This document shows, one piece after another, positions 17,707 to 25,873 of a stretch of 64,000 nt of DNA; within the stretch, counting starts at the first letter, position 1, and every line of letters starts with the position of its first letter. The position numbers and the translations under genes were made by a program. The notes under the pieces are model-generated. The model saw only the letters and a list, made by a program, of their open reading frames with translations. It was not told the origin of the DNA and searched no databases. This DNA comes from F1-60-MAGs104 sp964355975 (GTDB lineage Bacteria; Planctomycetota; Phycisphaerae; Phycisphaerales; SM1A02): NCBI GenBank assembly GCA_964355975.1, contig CAYHFW010000001.1, forward strand, positions 186,001 through 250,000, read 5' to 3'.

Positions 17707-18909
17707 ATGCAGGGCATGGACTCGGGCGATAAACCTGCATTGGCATCGAGAAATGGCACCCACCTCTGGGACGTGATTGTTGTCGGACTTGGAGCAATGG
17801 GCTCAGCGGCGCTCTGGCAGTTTGCGAAACGTGGTGCGCGGGTCCTTGGAATTGAACAGTACGAACTCGCGCACGCACACGGAAGTTCGCATGGCGGATC
17901 ACGAATCTTTCGAACGGCATACTTCGAACACACCGACTATGTGCCGCTGCTTCGTCGCGCCGCGATGGGATGGAATGAGATCGAGCGCGCATCGCGTACG
18001 AGACTCTTGAACAGATGTGGGGTGCTCTATGGTGGGCTCGAAGGGAGCGCGGTCATCGCGGGAGTGAAAGCCTCTGCACGAATGCACGACATTCCGCTCG
18101 AGTCGATTGCGCCGCGCGACGTTGGCCAGCGCTTTCGAGCGTTTGCAGGACACAGCGAACCGATCGCAGAGTTTCTCTACGAGCCTGAGGCGGGATTCGT
18201 GCGTCCCGAGCGAGCGATCTTGGCGTTCTTGAAGGTGGCGCAGCGTGCAGGCGCGTGCGTGCGTGAGCAGACGCGCGTGCACTCGTGGGAAGAGTCAAGC
18301 GCGTGTGTCACAGTGCATGCGGGTGATTCGATCGAGCAGACGAAACAACTCGTCATCTGCGCTGGTCCGTGGTCGCACGAAGTTGCCCCACAATTGCGCG
18401 TGCCAATGGTGAACACGCGGCAAGTGATTGGATGGGTGACCCCAATAACACCCGCCCTCGCCGATGCGTGCGTGATGCCGGCGTTCTTTCTCGAGCGTGC
18501 GGATGGCGCGCCGCTTTATGGCATCCCGATGTCGAGCGATCAGCCTGGGCCAACGGGAGTAAAGATCGGAGTACACGGTCATGGGCAAGTGTGCGATCCA
18601 AGATCGATCGATCGAATTGTGCAGGTGCACGAGCGCGACGAATTGCAGAACATGATGCAGCGCGCGGTGCCAGGCGCAGCAGGTCAAGTCACCGCGAGCG
18701 CCGTGTGCATCTACACAAACACTCCAGACGACAACTTTGTGATCGACCGTTTGCCGCAATTCAAGCGAGTGACGGTTGCAGGGGGATTCTGCGGCCACGG
18801 ATTCAAGTTCGCCCCCGTCGTTGGCGAACTGCTCGCAGATCTCGCGCTCGATGGCTCGACCGCGCTTGCCGCAGAGTTTCTTCGCAGCAATCGCTTCGGC
18901 GGCGCTTGA
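17707..18909 (+). CDS. sarcosine oxidase-like FAD-dependent amine oxidase
   Basis: 400-residue member of the monomeric sarcosine oxidase / N-methyltryptophan oxidase family. The N-terminus carries the FAD-binding Rossmann motif (VIVVGLGAMGSAALWQFA), followed by HGSSHGGSRIFRTAY. Near the C-terminus VCIYTNTPDDNF contains the cysteine that carries covalent FAD in MSOX, and GGFCGHGFKFAPVVGE is the second FAD-binding element. It would oxidise N-methyl or secondary amines to imine, aldehyde and H2O2. GAGGAAGG lies about 12 bases upstream of the chosen ATG; an internal ATG three codons on is also possible. It precedes the MocA oxidoreductase by 32 bp, which suggests co-transcription. Confidence 0.86.
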   Translation: MQGMDSGDKPALASRNGTHLWDVIVVGLGAMGSAALWQFAKRGARVLGIEQYELAHAHGSSHGGSRIFRTAYFEHTDYVPLLRRAAMGWNEIERASRTRLLNRCGVLYGGLEGSAVIAGVKASARMHDIPLESIAPRDVGQRFRAFAGHSEPIAEFLYEPEAGFVRPERAILAFLKVAQRAGACVREQTRVHSWEESSACVTVHAGDSIEQTKQLVICAGPWSHEVAPQLRVPMVNTRQVIGWVTPITPALADACVMPAFFLERADGAPLYGIPMSSDQPGPTGVKIGVHGHGQVCDPRSIDRIVQVHERDELQNMMQRAVPGAAGQVTASAVCIYTNTPDDNFVIDRLPQFKRVTVAGGFCGHGFKFAPVVGELLADLALDGSTALAAEFLRSNRFGGA

Positions 18910-18941
18910 CTCGCGCCCACAATTGCGGGACAGTTTGCGGC

Positions 18942-20336
18942 ATGACTACACGCCATCCCTTTGATCGTCGTCAGTTCATCGCGGGGTCGGTTGCTGCTGC
19001 TGCAGCGCTTGCGGTTGGAAAGACAGCGCTCGGAGGGGTCGCGACACCCCGCACGCGCCGTCAATCGACTGCAGGAGCGAATGGAAAAATTCAAGTGATG
19101 TGCTTTGGAATCGGGGGAATGGGCACGAGCGACATTGAGCAGATCGCCGCGCATCCACTCATCGAAATCGTTGGACTCTGCGATGTTGATCGGCGCAGTC
19201 TCGCGGTGATGAAGGAGAAGTTTCCAGGGGCAAGCACGTATGAGGATTACCGCGAGGCGATCGCGAAGATGGACAAGGGAGTCGATGCAGTCACAGTGAG
19301 CACGCCCGATCATCACCACGGTCCAATTGCATTGCTTGCGATGAATCAGGGCAAGGCGTGTTACTGCCAGAAGCCACTCACACGCACGATTGCCGAGACG
19401 CGCGCGATGCGAAAGATGGCGGCAGAGAAGCAAGTCGTCACGCAAATGGGAATTCAACGACAAGCGGGTGTCGGCCGGCAGAAGAGTGTCGAACTCTTGC
19501 GCAGTGGTGTGTTGGGTAAGCCCGTCTCGATTCATGTGTGGACGAATCGTCCAGGTGGCTGGTGGCCACAGGGCGAGCCGCGTCCCGTTGGCAGTGATCC
19601 AGTGCCTGAGTGGTTGAACTGGCAGAATTGGATTGGTGGTGCGCCTGAACGCCCATACAAGAACGACACCTATGCGCCCTTTCGGTGGCGAGGATTTTTC
19701 GACTTCGGCACAGGCGCACTCGGCGACATGGCCTGCCATTTCTGTGATGCTCCCTTCCTCGGGCTCAAGATGGGGCTTCCAATCAGCGTGCTCGGCGATG
19801 CGCAGGGGGTGAGCGACGACGAGTATCCGCTTGCAGAGACGGTCACGATCGAGTTTGGCGGCGGTGAGTACGCGCAGAAGACGCTGCCTCTCTCGTGGTA
19901 CGACGGCGGGCGCATGCCGCTGCCGTCTGTTTCGCCGCACCTTCCTGCAGATATTGATCTCGCGAAGATCAACGCGGATGGCTGCGTTCTCGCAGTGGGA
20001 AGTGAAGCAACGCTCATCATCCCCGCCGACGGAGAGCCGCAGTGCTATCCACCCGAGCGCGCGCAGGCGATCAAGTTGCCAACATTCAAGAAGTACAACC
20101 ACTGGCATGCGTGGGTCGATGCAATCGCCAACAAGGGCAAGACCGTGGCGAACTTCGACCTCGCCGCAGAGATGAACGAAACAGTTCTTCTGGGTGTGAT
20201 CGGAGGTCGTGTGCCGGGCGTAAAGCTTGCGTACGACCAACCAGGGATGCGCTTCACGAACTCAGTCGCAGCGAATGCACTCATCACTCCCAACTATCGC
20301 AGCGGATGGGGAGACGTTCCTGGGATGAAGGCGTAG
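18942..20336 (+). CDS. Tat-exported Gfo/Idh/MocA-family oxidoreductase
   Basis: 464 residues. The N-terminus is a twin-arginine signal (FDRRQFIAGSVAAAAALAVG), so the folded protein with its nucleotide is exported. The mature part has the NAD(P) motif GIGGMG, the substrate-proximal STPDHHHG and the lysine motif CQKPL (EKP in the family). The segment DPVPEWLNWQNWIGGAPERPY to GTGALGDMACH typifies the large planctomycete-type branch. Such enzymes oxidise sugar or inositol hydroxyls with bound NAD; some act on glycosides as 3-dehydrogenases. DUF1080 proteins elsewhere in the window would fit a 3-keto-sugar route, but no direct link is visible. Confidence 0.9.
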   Translation: MTTRHPFDRRQFIAGSVAAAAALAVGKTALGGVATPRTRRQSTAGANGKIQVMCFGIGGMGTSDIEQIAAHPLIEIVGLCDVDRRSLAVMKEKFPGASTYEDYREAIAKMDKGVDAVTVSTPDHHHGPIALLAMNQGKACYCQKPLTRTIAETRAMRKMAAEKQVVTQMGIQRQAGVGRQKSVELLRSGVLGKPVSIHVWTNRPGGWWPQGEPRPVGSDPVPEWLNWQNWIGGAPERPYKNDTYAPFRWRGFFDFGTGALGDMACHFCDAPFLGLKMGLPISVLGDAQGVSDDEYPLAETVTIEFGGGEYAQKTLPLSWYDGGRMPLPSVSPHLPADIDLAKINADGCVLAVGSEATLIIPADGEPQCYPPERAQAIKLPTFKKYNHWHAWVDAIANKGKTVANFDLAAEMNETVLLGVIGGRVPGVKLAYDQPGMRFTNSVAANALITPNYRSGWGDVPGMKA

Positions 20337-20345
20337 CCGCTCGAG

Positions 20346-22847
20346 TCATCGGCCGTATCGCCAAAGTGACGCGCCTTGAAAGCGCAGTGCGCAGAAGACC
20401 GTCAACTGTTCTGCGATGGACGATCCGCGGTTGAGTCGCACGATCGCGATCGGGGCGATCGAGTCGAAGTATTGCGCAAAGTCGCGCTCGACGCGCTCGG
20501 CATCACTGCTGCGCACGATGATCAGCGCGTCACGTTCTTCAAGAGCCGATTGCGCGACTCCCCATGCGAATTGCCGAGCGTCAGGATGCAGGCAGACGAC
20601 TGGAATTCCAAGCCCGGCAGTTGCGACCGCAAGTTTGCCAGTGTCGCGCCATCCGATTCCAGCGAGAAAGAAACTGTCTTTGGTCACTCCTTCATCGCCG
20701 CACCGAGCAAGCACATCGATGTCAAACTCGGCGATTGGTGGATCGCTCGATGGCTCGCGCTGCGGTCGCGAGACCTTCGCGGGTGTTCGCAGCCAGCGTG
20801 TTTCGCGGCTTGGCGGGGGAGGCGCGAACGCCTCAGTGAGTGGCGCGGAAGCCGTCTGTGCAGAAGTGAGGTCGGAAGCGAGCGACTGCGTGTCGTCGCA
20901 TGGCTCGTCTTCGCCGCCTGGCCCGACCGTCAACTGCACTGGTGGCGCAGCGGGAGGAGCGAACCGTTGCTGTACTGCCGTGCGCTGCGCGATTCGAGCC
21001 GTGAGGTACTCCCGCACGCTTGTCCATGGAAGCGCTTCGAGCGTCGGGTCCTTGGACGCTTGCAGCGCTGGAATCGCGCGGGTGAGCCATCCAGTCGCGG
21101 CCTGTGAAACTCCAACAGGAATCACGACCGCGAGAGTGACAGTTGAAAAAACGAGCCAATTTCTGACAAGTCGTCGGTTGCCGCGTGCGAATTCATGCGC
21201 GGTGGCGAGCCCCAGCAGTGGAAAGGCAAACAGATAGCCGATCGCAGACCAGTGGGGCAATCCCTTGTTTCCCCAAAGCGAGATCAGCAGAAATGTCAGC
21301 ACAGGAACACCCGCGAGGCAAACGAAGAACCATGTCATCGAATTCGCGCGGCCCTTGACGAGCGCCTTGAGCCATTCGAAGACGAGCGGAGCCCAGATCC
21401 ACGGCAACAAGATTCCAGCCTGAGCGCCGAGCAATTCGACTGTTCGCAGTGGATGCAATCCCCCTGCGCTCGCCGCGCGTCCACCTTGAAAGCGAAATGA
21501 AACCCAATCGTTCGATGCGTTCCAATACAAAATTGGCGCGGTCATCGCGAGCGCAACGAGCGCGCCAAGCCATGGCGCGGGATGCCGCAACAGTGTGCGG
21601 CCGTGTTTCGTCGTCACGAGGTAGAGCAGCACGCCGCCGGCGACGAGAATCGCTTGATACTTCGCGAGCGCTGCTATTCCAAGAGCGCCTCCCGCAAGCA
21701 ACCATGCGTGATATGGATTCCACACTGCGCGCTCGCGTTCGCCCGGGTGGGGCAACACTCCGGCAATTCCGCCGTGAGCGAGTGCGATCGCCATCATGAG
21801 CGCCGCGGCGAGCAGAGGCCCGTCGGGCAATGCCCATCCGCCGAGCGCGACTGAAAAAAGCGCGCTGAGATTGAGCAGCACGACACTCCAGGCGCCTGCC
21901 TCTTTCGAAAAACAGAGTGCAACAAGTCGCCAGAGCAACCACGACGAAAATGCGAAGCAGAGAATGAATGGAGCACGAATCCAAACTGGGTCGACAGCAC
22001 CCGCGCCGTTCAGCCAGAGACCGAGGCGTGTCATCCAATAGACAAGCGGGGGATGGTCGAACCCAGAGAACACGACCGACTCGCACGATCCAACTTCGTA
22101 CGCCTCGTCGATGCCGAGTGGAAGCCAGATCGCAGTGAGCACGCGCGCGAGAGTTCCAAGCAGAATCGCCGTCCATGCAATGGCGACGGGAGACTTGGGC
22201 CATGCGAGTGTCATCGGTCGCGGCACCGACTCGGGACTCACTCGCCACCAGATAAAGAGTGTCAGCACCACGCATCCCGCTCCGAGCAGCCATCCTGCAG
22301 CAACGTCTGATGGATAGTGCATACTGAGCACGACGCGCGTCGATGCGATGAGGACTCCGAGCGCAAGCGCATACCAACGCAACTTCGGAAACCACAGCGC
22401 GACGATGAGCGCGGTTGCCGCGGCCGTCGTTGCATGGCCGCTCGGAAAGCTCGCGTTGACAGAGCCAGTAGTCAGCGGGTTGAAACCAAACTCCTCGCCT
22501 TCAATGAATGCGACGGGACGCCAGCGACCAAAAATGACTTTCATTCCATTGGCGATGCCACCTGATGCAGCGACGGTAACGAGCAACAGGAATGCCCAGC
22601 GCGCAAGGTTGTCGCGCCCAGCTCGCCATCCATAAACAAAGAGCAGGACAGCAGGGATGATGACCCACTGTCCCTCGCCGAACTCGGTGAGAATGCGTGC
22701 GGCATCAGCGATCTCCCAAGGAAGGGCTGCACCGAGCAGCGCGAGTTGTTTGTCGAACAGAAAGAGAAGCGCAACAGCGGCAAACCCAACGATTCCGAAC
22801 CGAAGCGCGCGCTTCAGGCACGGATTCGGCGTTGCGGGGTGTTTCAT
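20346..22847 (-). CDS. PAP2 phosphatase fused to a PMT/ArnT-like glycosyltransferase
   Basis: 833-residue membrane protein. Residues about 20-180 form a PAP2-type lipid phosphatase: KVIFGRWRP (KX6RP), FPSGHATT (PSGH) and STRVVLSMHYPSD (SRX5HX3D). From about 200 to 620 lies a GT39/GT83-like glycosyltransferase with DEAYE near the first luminal loop and FDHPPLVYWMTRLG, plus eight or more hydrophobic helices. A Pro-rich linker and a soluble C-terminal domain of about 140 residues follow; I do not recognise that domain. The start at 22847 overlaps the stop of the MFS gene (ATGA); the longer frame upstream is antisense noise in that gene. Likely role: recycling an undecaprenyl-type carrier while transferring a sugar to lipid or protein. 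Confidence 0.85.
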   Translation of the reverse strand: MKHPATPNPCLKRALRFGIVGFAAVALLFLFDKQLALLGAALPWEIADAARILTEFGEGQWVIIPAVLLFVYGWRAGRDNLARWAFLLLVTVAASGGIANGMKVIFGRWRPVAFIEGEEFGFNPLTTGSVNASFPSGHATTAAATALIVALWFPKLRWYALALGVLIASTRVVLSMHYPSDVAAGWLLGAGCVVLTLFIWWRVSPESVPRPMTLAWPKSPVAIAWTAILLGTLARVLTAIWLPLGIDEAYEVGSCESVVFSGFDHPPLVYWMTRLGLWLNGAGAVDPVWIRAPFILCFAFSSWLLWRLVALCFSKEAGAWSVVLLNLSALFSVALGGWALPDGPLLAAALMMAIALAHGGIAGVLPHPGERERAVWNPYHAWLLAGGALGIAALAKYQAILVAGGVLLYLVTTKHGRTLLRHPAPWLGALVALAMTAPILYWNASNDWVSFRFQGGRAASAGGLHPLRTVELLGAQAGILLPWIWAPLVFEWLKALVKGRANSMTWFFVCLAGVPVLTFLLISLWGNKGLPHWSAIGYLFAFPLLGLATAHEFARGNRRLVRNWLVFSTVTLAVVIPVGVSQAATGWLTRAIPALQASKDPTLEALPWTSVREYLTARIAQRTAVQQRFAPPAAPPVQLTVGPGGEDEPCDDTQSLASDLTSAQTASAPLTEAFAPPPPSRETRWLRTPAKVSRPQREPSSDPPIAEFDIDVLARCGDEGVTKDSFFLAGIGWRDTGKLAVATAGLGIPVVCLHPDARQFAWGVAQSALEERDALIIVRSSDAERVERDFAQYFDSIAPIAIVRLNRGSSIAEQLTVFCALRFQGASLWRYGR

Positions 22848-24121
22848 CGGCGCCATCCGAGGCTCCAGACGATCGCCGAGAGCAGCATGGCAATGGGAAT
22901 GATGTTCATCCCCGCGGCGAGTCCCCCCGATGAGGCTGATTCTGAAATTTTTCCGACGATCCACGGGCTCGGAACATCGCCAAAGAGATGAATCAGTAAG
23001 ACGCTTGCGCCAATCGCAAACGCGCGCAGAGAAGCGCCGACAGAATTGATGATGACGGCGTTCACGGGTCCTTGGGTCGCAAACGAGAATGTAGACGCAA
23101 TGATGAGCCCTGCCAGAATTGCCCAGTCGGCGGTGGCCAAGAGTGCGAGCGCAGATGCTGGCGCGGCGATCACCATGCAGATCGCGCAGAGGCGAAAGCT
23201 TGTGTGCGACTCGCCGCCGAGGCGTTTGGAGATCCACCCTCCGCTCAGTGTGCCTACGAATCCGCTCGCGGCGATCACGATGCCGAAAGTTGTTGTCGCC
23301 GAGGTCTGACTCCATCCCCGCACGGATTGCAAGAAGTAGGGCATCCACACCGCGAGCGCTCCGAATGCGAATGTAAACAGGATGTACCCACCCGTTGCGA
23401 CCATGAAATCGCGAGATTTCCAGAGGAATGCGAATGATTCGCGCACGCGCTTCGACCTCGCGAGGGCGGACAACGGTGATGGGTGGTTCGTGGCCTCATT
23501 GGTGATCTCGTCGAATTGTCCGCGGGGGGGGTCTTTCAGGAATAGGCAGAGCGCGCCGAGCAGAAGTCCAGGCATTCCGCCAGCGAGAAACACCACGCGC
23601 CATCCGAATGAACCGCAGATCATTCCCGATGCGACGTAACTCAGCGCAGTACCGATCGGAATCGCCGCATAAAAGATGCTCAGCATCGCCGCGCGCTTCG
23701 CCGGCCGAAAGTGGTCAGCAAGCAGTGCAGGACCCACCGTCGCGTACGCAGCCTCGCCGATTCCAACGACGGCGCGCGCGATCAACAACTGCGTCAATGT
23801 GTTGACGAGTCCGCTGCCCATTGTGGCGATGCTCCAGACGAAAACTCCGATGGCGAGAAGCACTGTGCGGCTTGTTCGACGAGCGAGCAATCCAAAGACT
23901 GGCGAGGCAACCATGTACACGAGCAGAAAGACGCTTGTCAGCAGCCCGATGTCTGAGTCGCTTGCGCCGAATTGCTCTTTGAGTGGGCCAACGATCCCAG
24001 CGACCAGGTAGCGATCGAGATAGTTCAGCAGGTTGATCGCGGTCAGCGTGATGAGTGCGGTGCGCGCAGATCGCGCGCCGGCATCGGGTGCGCTGGGCTG
24101 TTCATCGCGTGCTGACATCAA
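22844..24121 (-). CDS. Spinster-like major facilitator transporter
   Basis: 425-residue MFS protein with about twelve transmembrane helices. The segment NLLNYLDRYLVAGIVGPLK near the first helix and the following GLLTSVFLLVYMVASPVFG resemble bacterial Spinster-type members; the loop FGLLARRTSRT corresponds to the MFS signature after helix 2, and VGIGEAAYATVGPALLAD is also typical. The substrate cannot be read from sequence; relatives carry hexuronates, lipids or aromatic acids. The gene is the first of a two-gene unit with the PAP2-glycosyltransferase and follows the terminator at 24191. Confidence 0.88.
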   Translation of the reverse strand: MMSARDEQPSAPDAGARSARTALITLTAINLLNYLDRYLVAGIVGPLKEQFGASDSDIGLLTSVFLLVYMVASPVFGLLARRTSRTVLLAIGVFVWSIATMGSGLVNTLTQLLIARAVVGIGEAAYATVGPALLADHFRPAKRAAMLSIFYAAIPIGTALSYVASGMICGSFGWRVVFLAGGMPGLLLGALCLFLKDPPRGQFDEITNEATNHPSPLSALARSKRVRESFAFLWKSRDFMVATGGYILFTFAFGALAVWMPYFLQSVRGWSQTSATTTFGIVIAASGFVGTLSGGWISKRLGGESHTSFRLCAICMVIAAPASALALLATADWAILAGLIIASTFSFATQGPVNAVIINSVGASLRAFAIGASVLLIHLFGDVPSPWIVGKISESASSGGLAAGMNIIPIAMLLSAIVWSLGWRR

Positions 24122-24190
24122 GGATGAGACTTTACGGCAGGGGGCAGATGCACGAACTGGCCGCGCCGATCAGCACGCGCCGCGCAACGT

Positions 24191-24223
24191 AAAAAAACAA
24201 CCGCAGGGGATTCCTGCGGTTGT
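24191..24223 (-). terminator. intrinsic terminator after the PEP-CTERM-like gene
   Basis: On the minus strand an 11-bp perfect stem (ACAACCGCAGG and its complement, 5-base loop) is followed by seven T. It lies 27 bp past the stop of the exported protein at 24250 and separates it from the MFS operon. Confidence 0.92.
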
Positions 24224-24249
24224 CTTGAGTTCTGATGAGAGTCTGCGAC

Positions 24250-24903
24250 TTAGCGTCGACGACGCGAGATGAGTCCAGCGAGCCCGAGCAGCGCAACTGC
24301 GCCTGGCGCTGGGGTGACTGTGTAGCTGGCAAATGTTCCAGCGGTCGATGCAGTGCCCCAACCCGAAGTCGACTGATCAGCTCTGCTGAGCAGGTCGATG
24401 AATGGATCGTTGCCGCCGCCAGAGGTGCCGACATCGAATGTGAAAGTCCTACCAGCATTATTGATGCTCCCCATTCCAGGAATCACCCATGTCACTGTGT
24501 TTCCAGAAATGCTGTTGCTGCCCGTGAAATCCTGGGTCCAACCGCCGCTAGAACCACTCCAATACTGGGAGTTATCCGAGGACTGATCCACCCAACTTCC
24601 GATGAAGGCTTCAATCAGATTGCCGTTCAGGTTGTGTGGGCGACCCCATGGGTTGGTCGTGCCCGTTGACTCTGAGGTGCCAAAAAAGAGGCAGTACTTT
24701 GTCCAAGTTGCGAAGGACGCAGTGGAGACCGAGATGTAACTATTGTTTTCGTCGTTCCACACGCTCACGCCGGTAATGTCGAGATTTGTCATCCCGTTAT
24801 CGAAGAGATCGCCCGTTGAATCGGTGTACGACATCCCAGCCATCGCCGATGAAGCGAGTGCAGTGACCGAGAGAAGCGCCGCCGAAAGGAGAGTTGTTTT
24901 CAT
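24250..24903 (-). CDS. secreted protein with PEP-CTERM-like sorting tail
   Basis: 217 residues. A cleavable signal peptide (TLLSAALLSVTALASSAMA) is followed by a Gly/Ser/Thr/Asn-rich domain with many aromatic residues, probably beta-rich (WNDENNSYISVST, FTFDVGTSGGGNDPF). The C-terminus ends PAPGAVALLGLAGLISRRRR: a Pro motif, hydrophobic helix and Arg cluster, the layout of PEP-CTERM-type anchors processed by exosortase/archaeosortase. The ATG at 24903 has AGGA eight bases upstream. The function is unknown; the gene is monocistronic, with its own terminator. No exosortase gene lies in the window. Confidence 0.87.
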   Translation of the reverse strand: MKTTLLSAALLSVTALASSAMAGMSYTDSTGDLFDNGMTNLDITGVSVWNDENNSYISVSTASFATWTKYCLFFGTSESTGTTNPWGRPHNLNGNLIEAFIGSWVDQSSDNSQYWSGSSGGWTQDFTGSNSISGNTVTWVIPGMGSINNAGRTFTFDVGTSGGGNDPFIDLLSRADQSTSGWGTASTAGTFASYTVTPAPGAVALLGLAGLISRRRR

Positions 24904-25048
24904 TGTGTTCCTAGATGTGGAAAGGGGAGGCTGAGCCTTCGACCTCTCTCCGCAACAAGCTGTGTGCGCCGCACAACATGGACGCTCTCGCAGGGTACTC
25001 TCACTTCGAGAGGTTGCAAATCGAACTCGCAAATTTTCGGAGCCCGCC
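24904..25048. other. divergent intergenic region
   Basis: 145 bp between two divergent exported-protein genes; both promoters must lie here. A small hairpin (CTCTC-ACTTC-GAGAG) occurs near 25001-25015, and a TTGCAA sits just after it. No convincing -35/-10 pair is visible. Confidence 0.4.
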
Positions 25049-25864
25049 ATGAACAAATTCCCACAATCTTCACCCGTCGCTCGAGCCATTGGTGCCGCCC
25101 GCCTCATCCTTGTGGTCGGTGTGGTCGGAACCCTGGCCGCGTGGAATCAGGGCACGACAGACACTTTCAAGTTCAAAATCCACGATATGACCCGCCCCAA
25201 ACCCGCCGCGGTGAGTCCTGGAAGCCAGGTTGCCGGCAAGGCGCCGAGCGATGCGGTCGTGCTCTTTGATGGATCCAACCTTTCGGCTTGGGGCAAGGCC
25301 GGCAGCGAAGCACCCGCGGGCTGGACGATCAATGGTGGCATTCTCGAAGTCGTGCCAGGTGCCGGCGACATCGCAACTCGGCAGTCCTTCGGCGATTGCC
25401 AATTGCATCTCGAGTGGTCGATTCCAACGGGCAACCACTGCGAAGGCCAGCACGGCTGTAACAGCGGGGTCTTTTTTCTCTCGCGCTACGAACTTCAGAT
25501 TCTCGAGTCGAATGCCAACGTCACCTACGTTGATGGAATGGCTGGCTCGCTTTATGGTCAGTACCCGCCGCTGGTGAATGCGGCGCGCCCACAAGGCGAG
25601 TGGAATGTGTACGACGTTGTCTTTCGGGGTCCGCGATTTGATGCGGCTGCTGGGATTGTTCGCACTGCGACCATGACCGTGTTTCTGAACGGGGTCCTTA
25701 TTCAAGATGATGTCGAGATGCTCGGCGCGACTGCCCACGCCGCGCGGGCCACCTACTCAGCGCACAGCGAAACGGCGCCATTGAAACTTCAGGATCACGG
25801 CGATCCGATTCACTTTCGAAACATCTGGATTCGCCCACTCGGCGCTCCGCAAGCGGCCGAGTGA
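25049..25864 (+). CDS. DUF1080 (3-keto-disaccharide hydrolase-type) exported protein
   Basis: 271 residues. A hydrophobic N-terminal segment (LILVVGVVGTLAAW) suggests export or anchoring. From about residue 65 the DUF1080 fold is clear: VVLFDGSNLSAWGKAG, GWTINGGILEVVPGAGDI, FGDCQLHLEWSIP, GNSGVFFLSRYELQILES (here CNSGVFF), EWNVYDVVFRGPRF and the closing LQDHGDPIHFRNIWIRPLG. Members are concanavalin-like beta-sandwiches; characterised ones cleave 3-keto-glycosides. The ATG at 25049 is the first in frame after the divergent promoter region. It is convergent with sthA (9 bp). Confidence 0.88.
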   Translation: MNKFPQSSPVARAIGAARLILVVGVVGTLAAWNQGTTDTFKFKIHDMTRPKPAAVSPGSQVAGKAPSDAVVLFDGSNLSAWGKAGSEAPAGWTINGGILEVVPGAGDIATRQSFGDCQLHLEWSIPTGNHCEGQHGCNSGVFFLSRYELQILESNANVTYVDGMAGSLYGQYPPLVNAARPQGEWNVYDVVFRGPRFDAAAGIVRTATMTVFLNGVLIQDDVEMLGATAHAARATYSAHSETAPLKLQDHGDPIHFRNIWIRPLGAPQAAE

Positions 25865-25873
25865 TTCGTACGG

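Noticed and set aside
18711..20240. 509-residue minus-strand frame opposite the MocA oxidoreductase
   Set aside because: No family resemblance; the plus strand has a full Tat-MocA protein.
21193..22395. 400-residue Arg-rich minus-strand frame inside the PAP2-glycosyltransferase gene
   Set aside because: Composition is typical of an off-frame shadow in high-GC DNA.
22848..23348. N-terminal 167-residue extension of the PAP2-glycosyltransferase frame
   Set aside because: It lies inside the MFS gene in another frame and is Arg/His-rich nonsense; the ATGA start at 22847 is natural.
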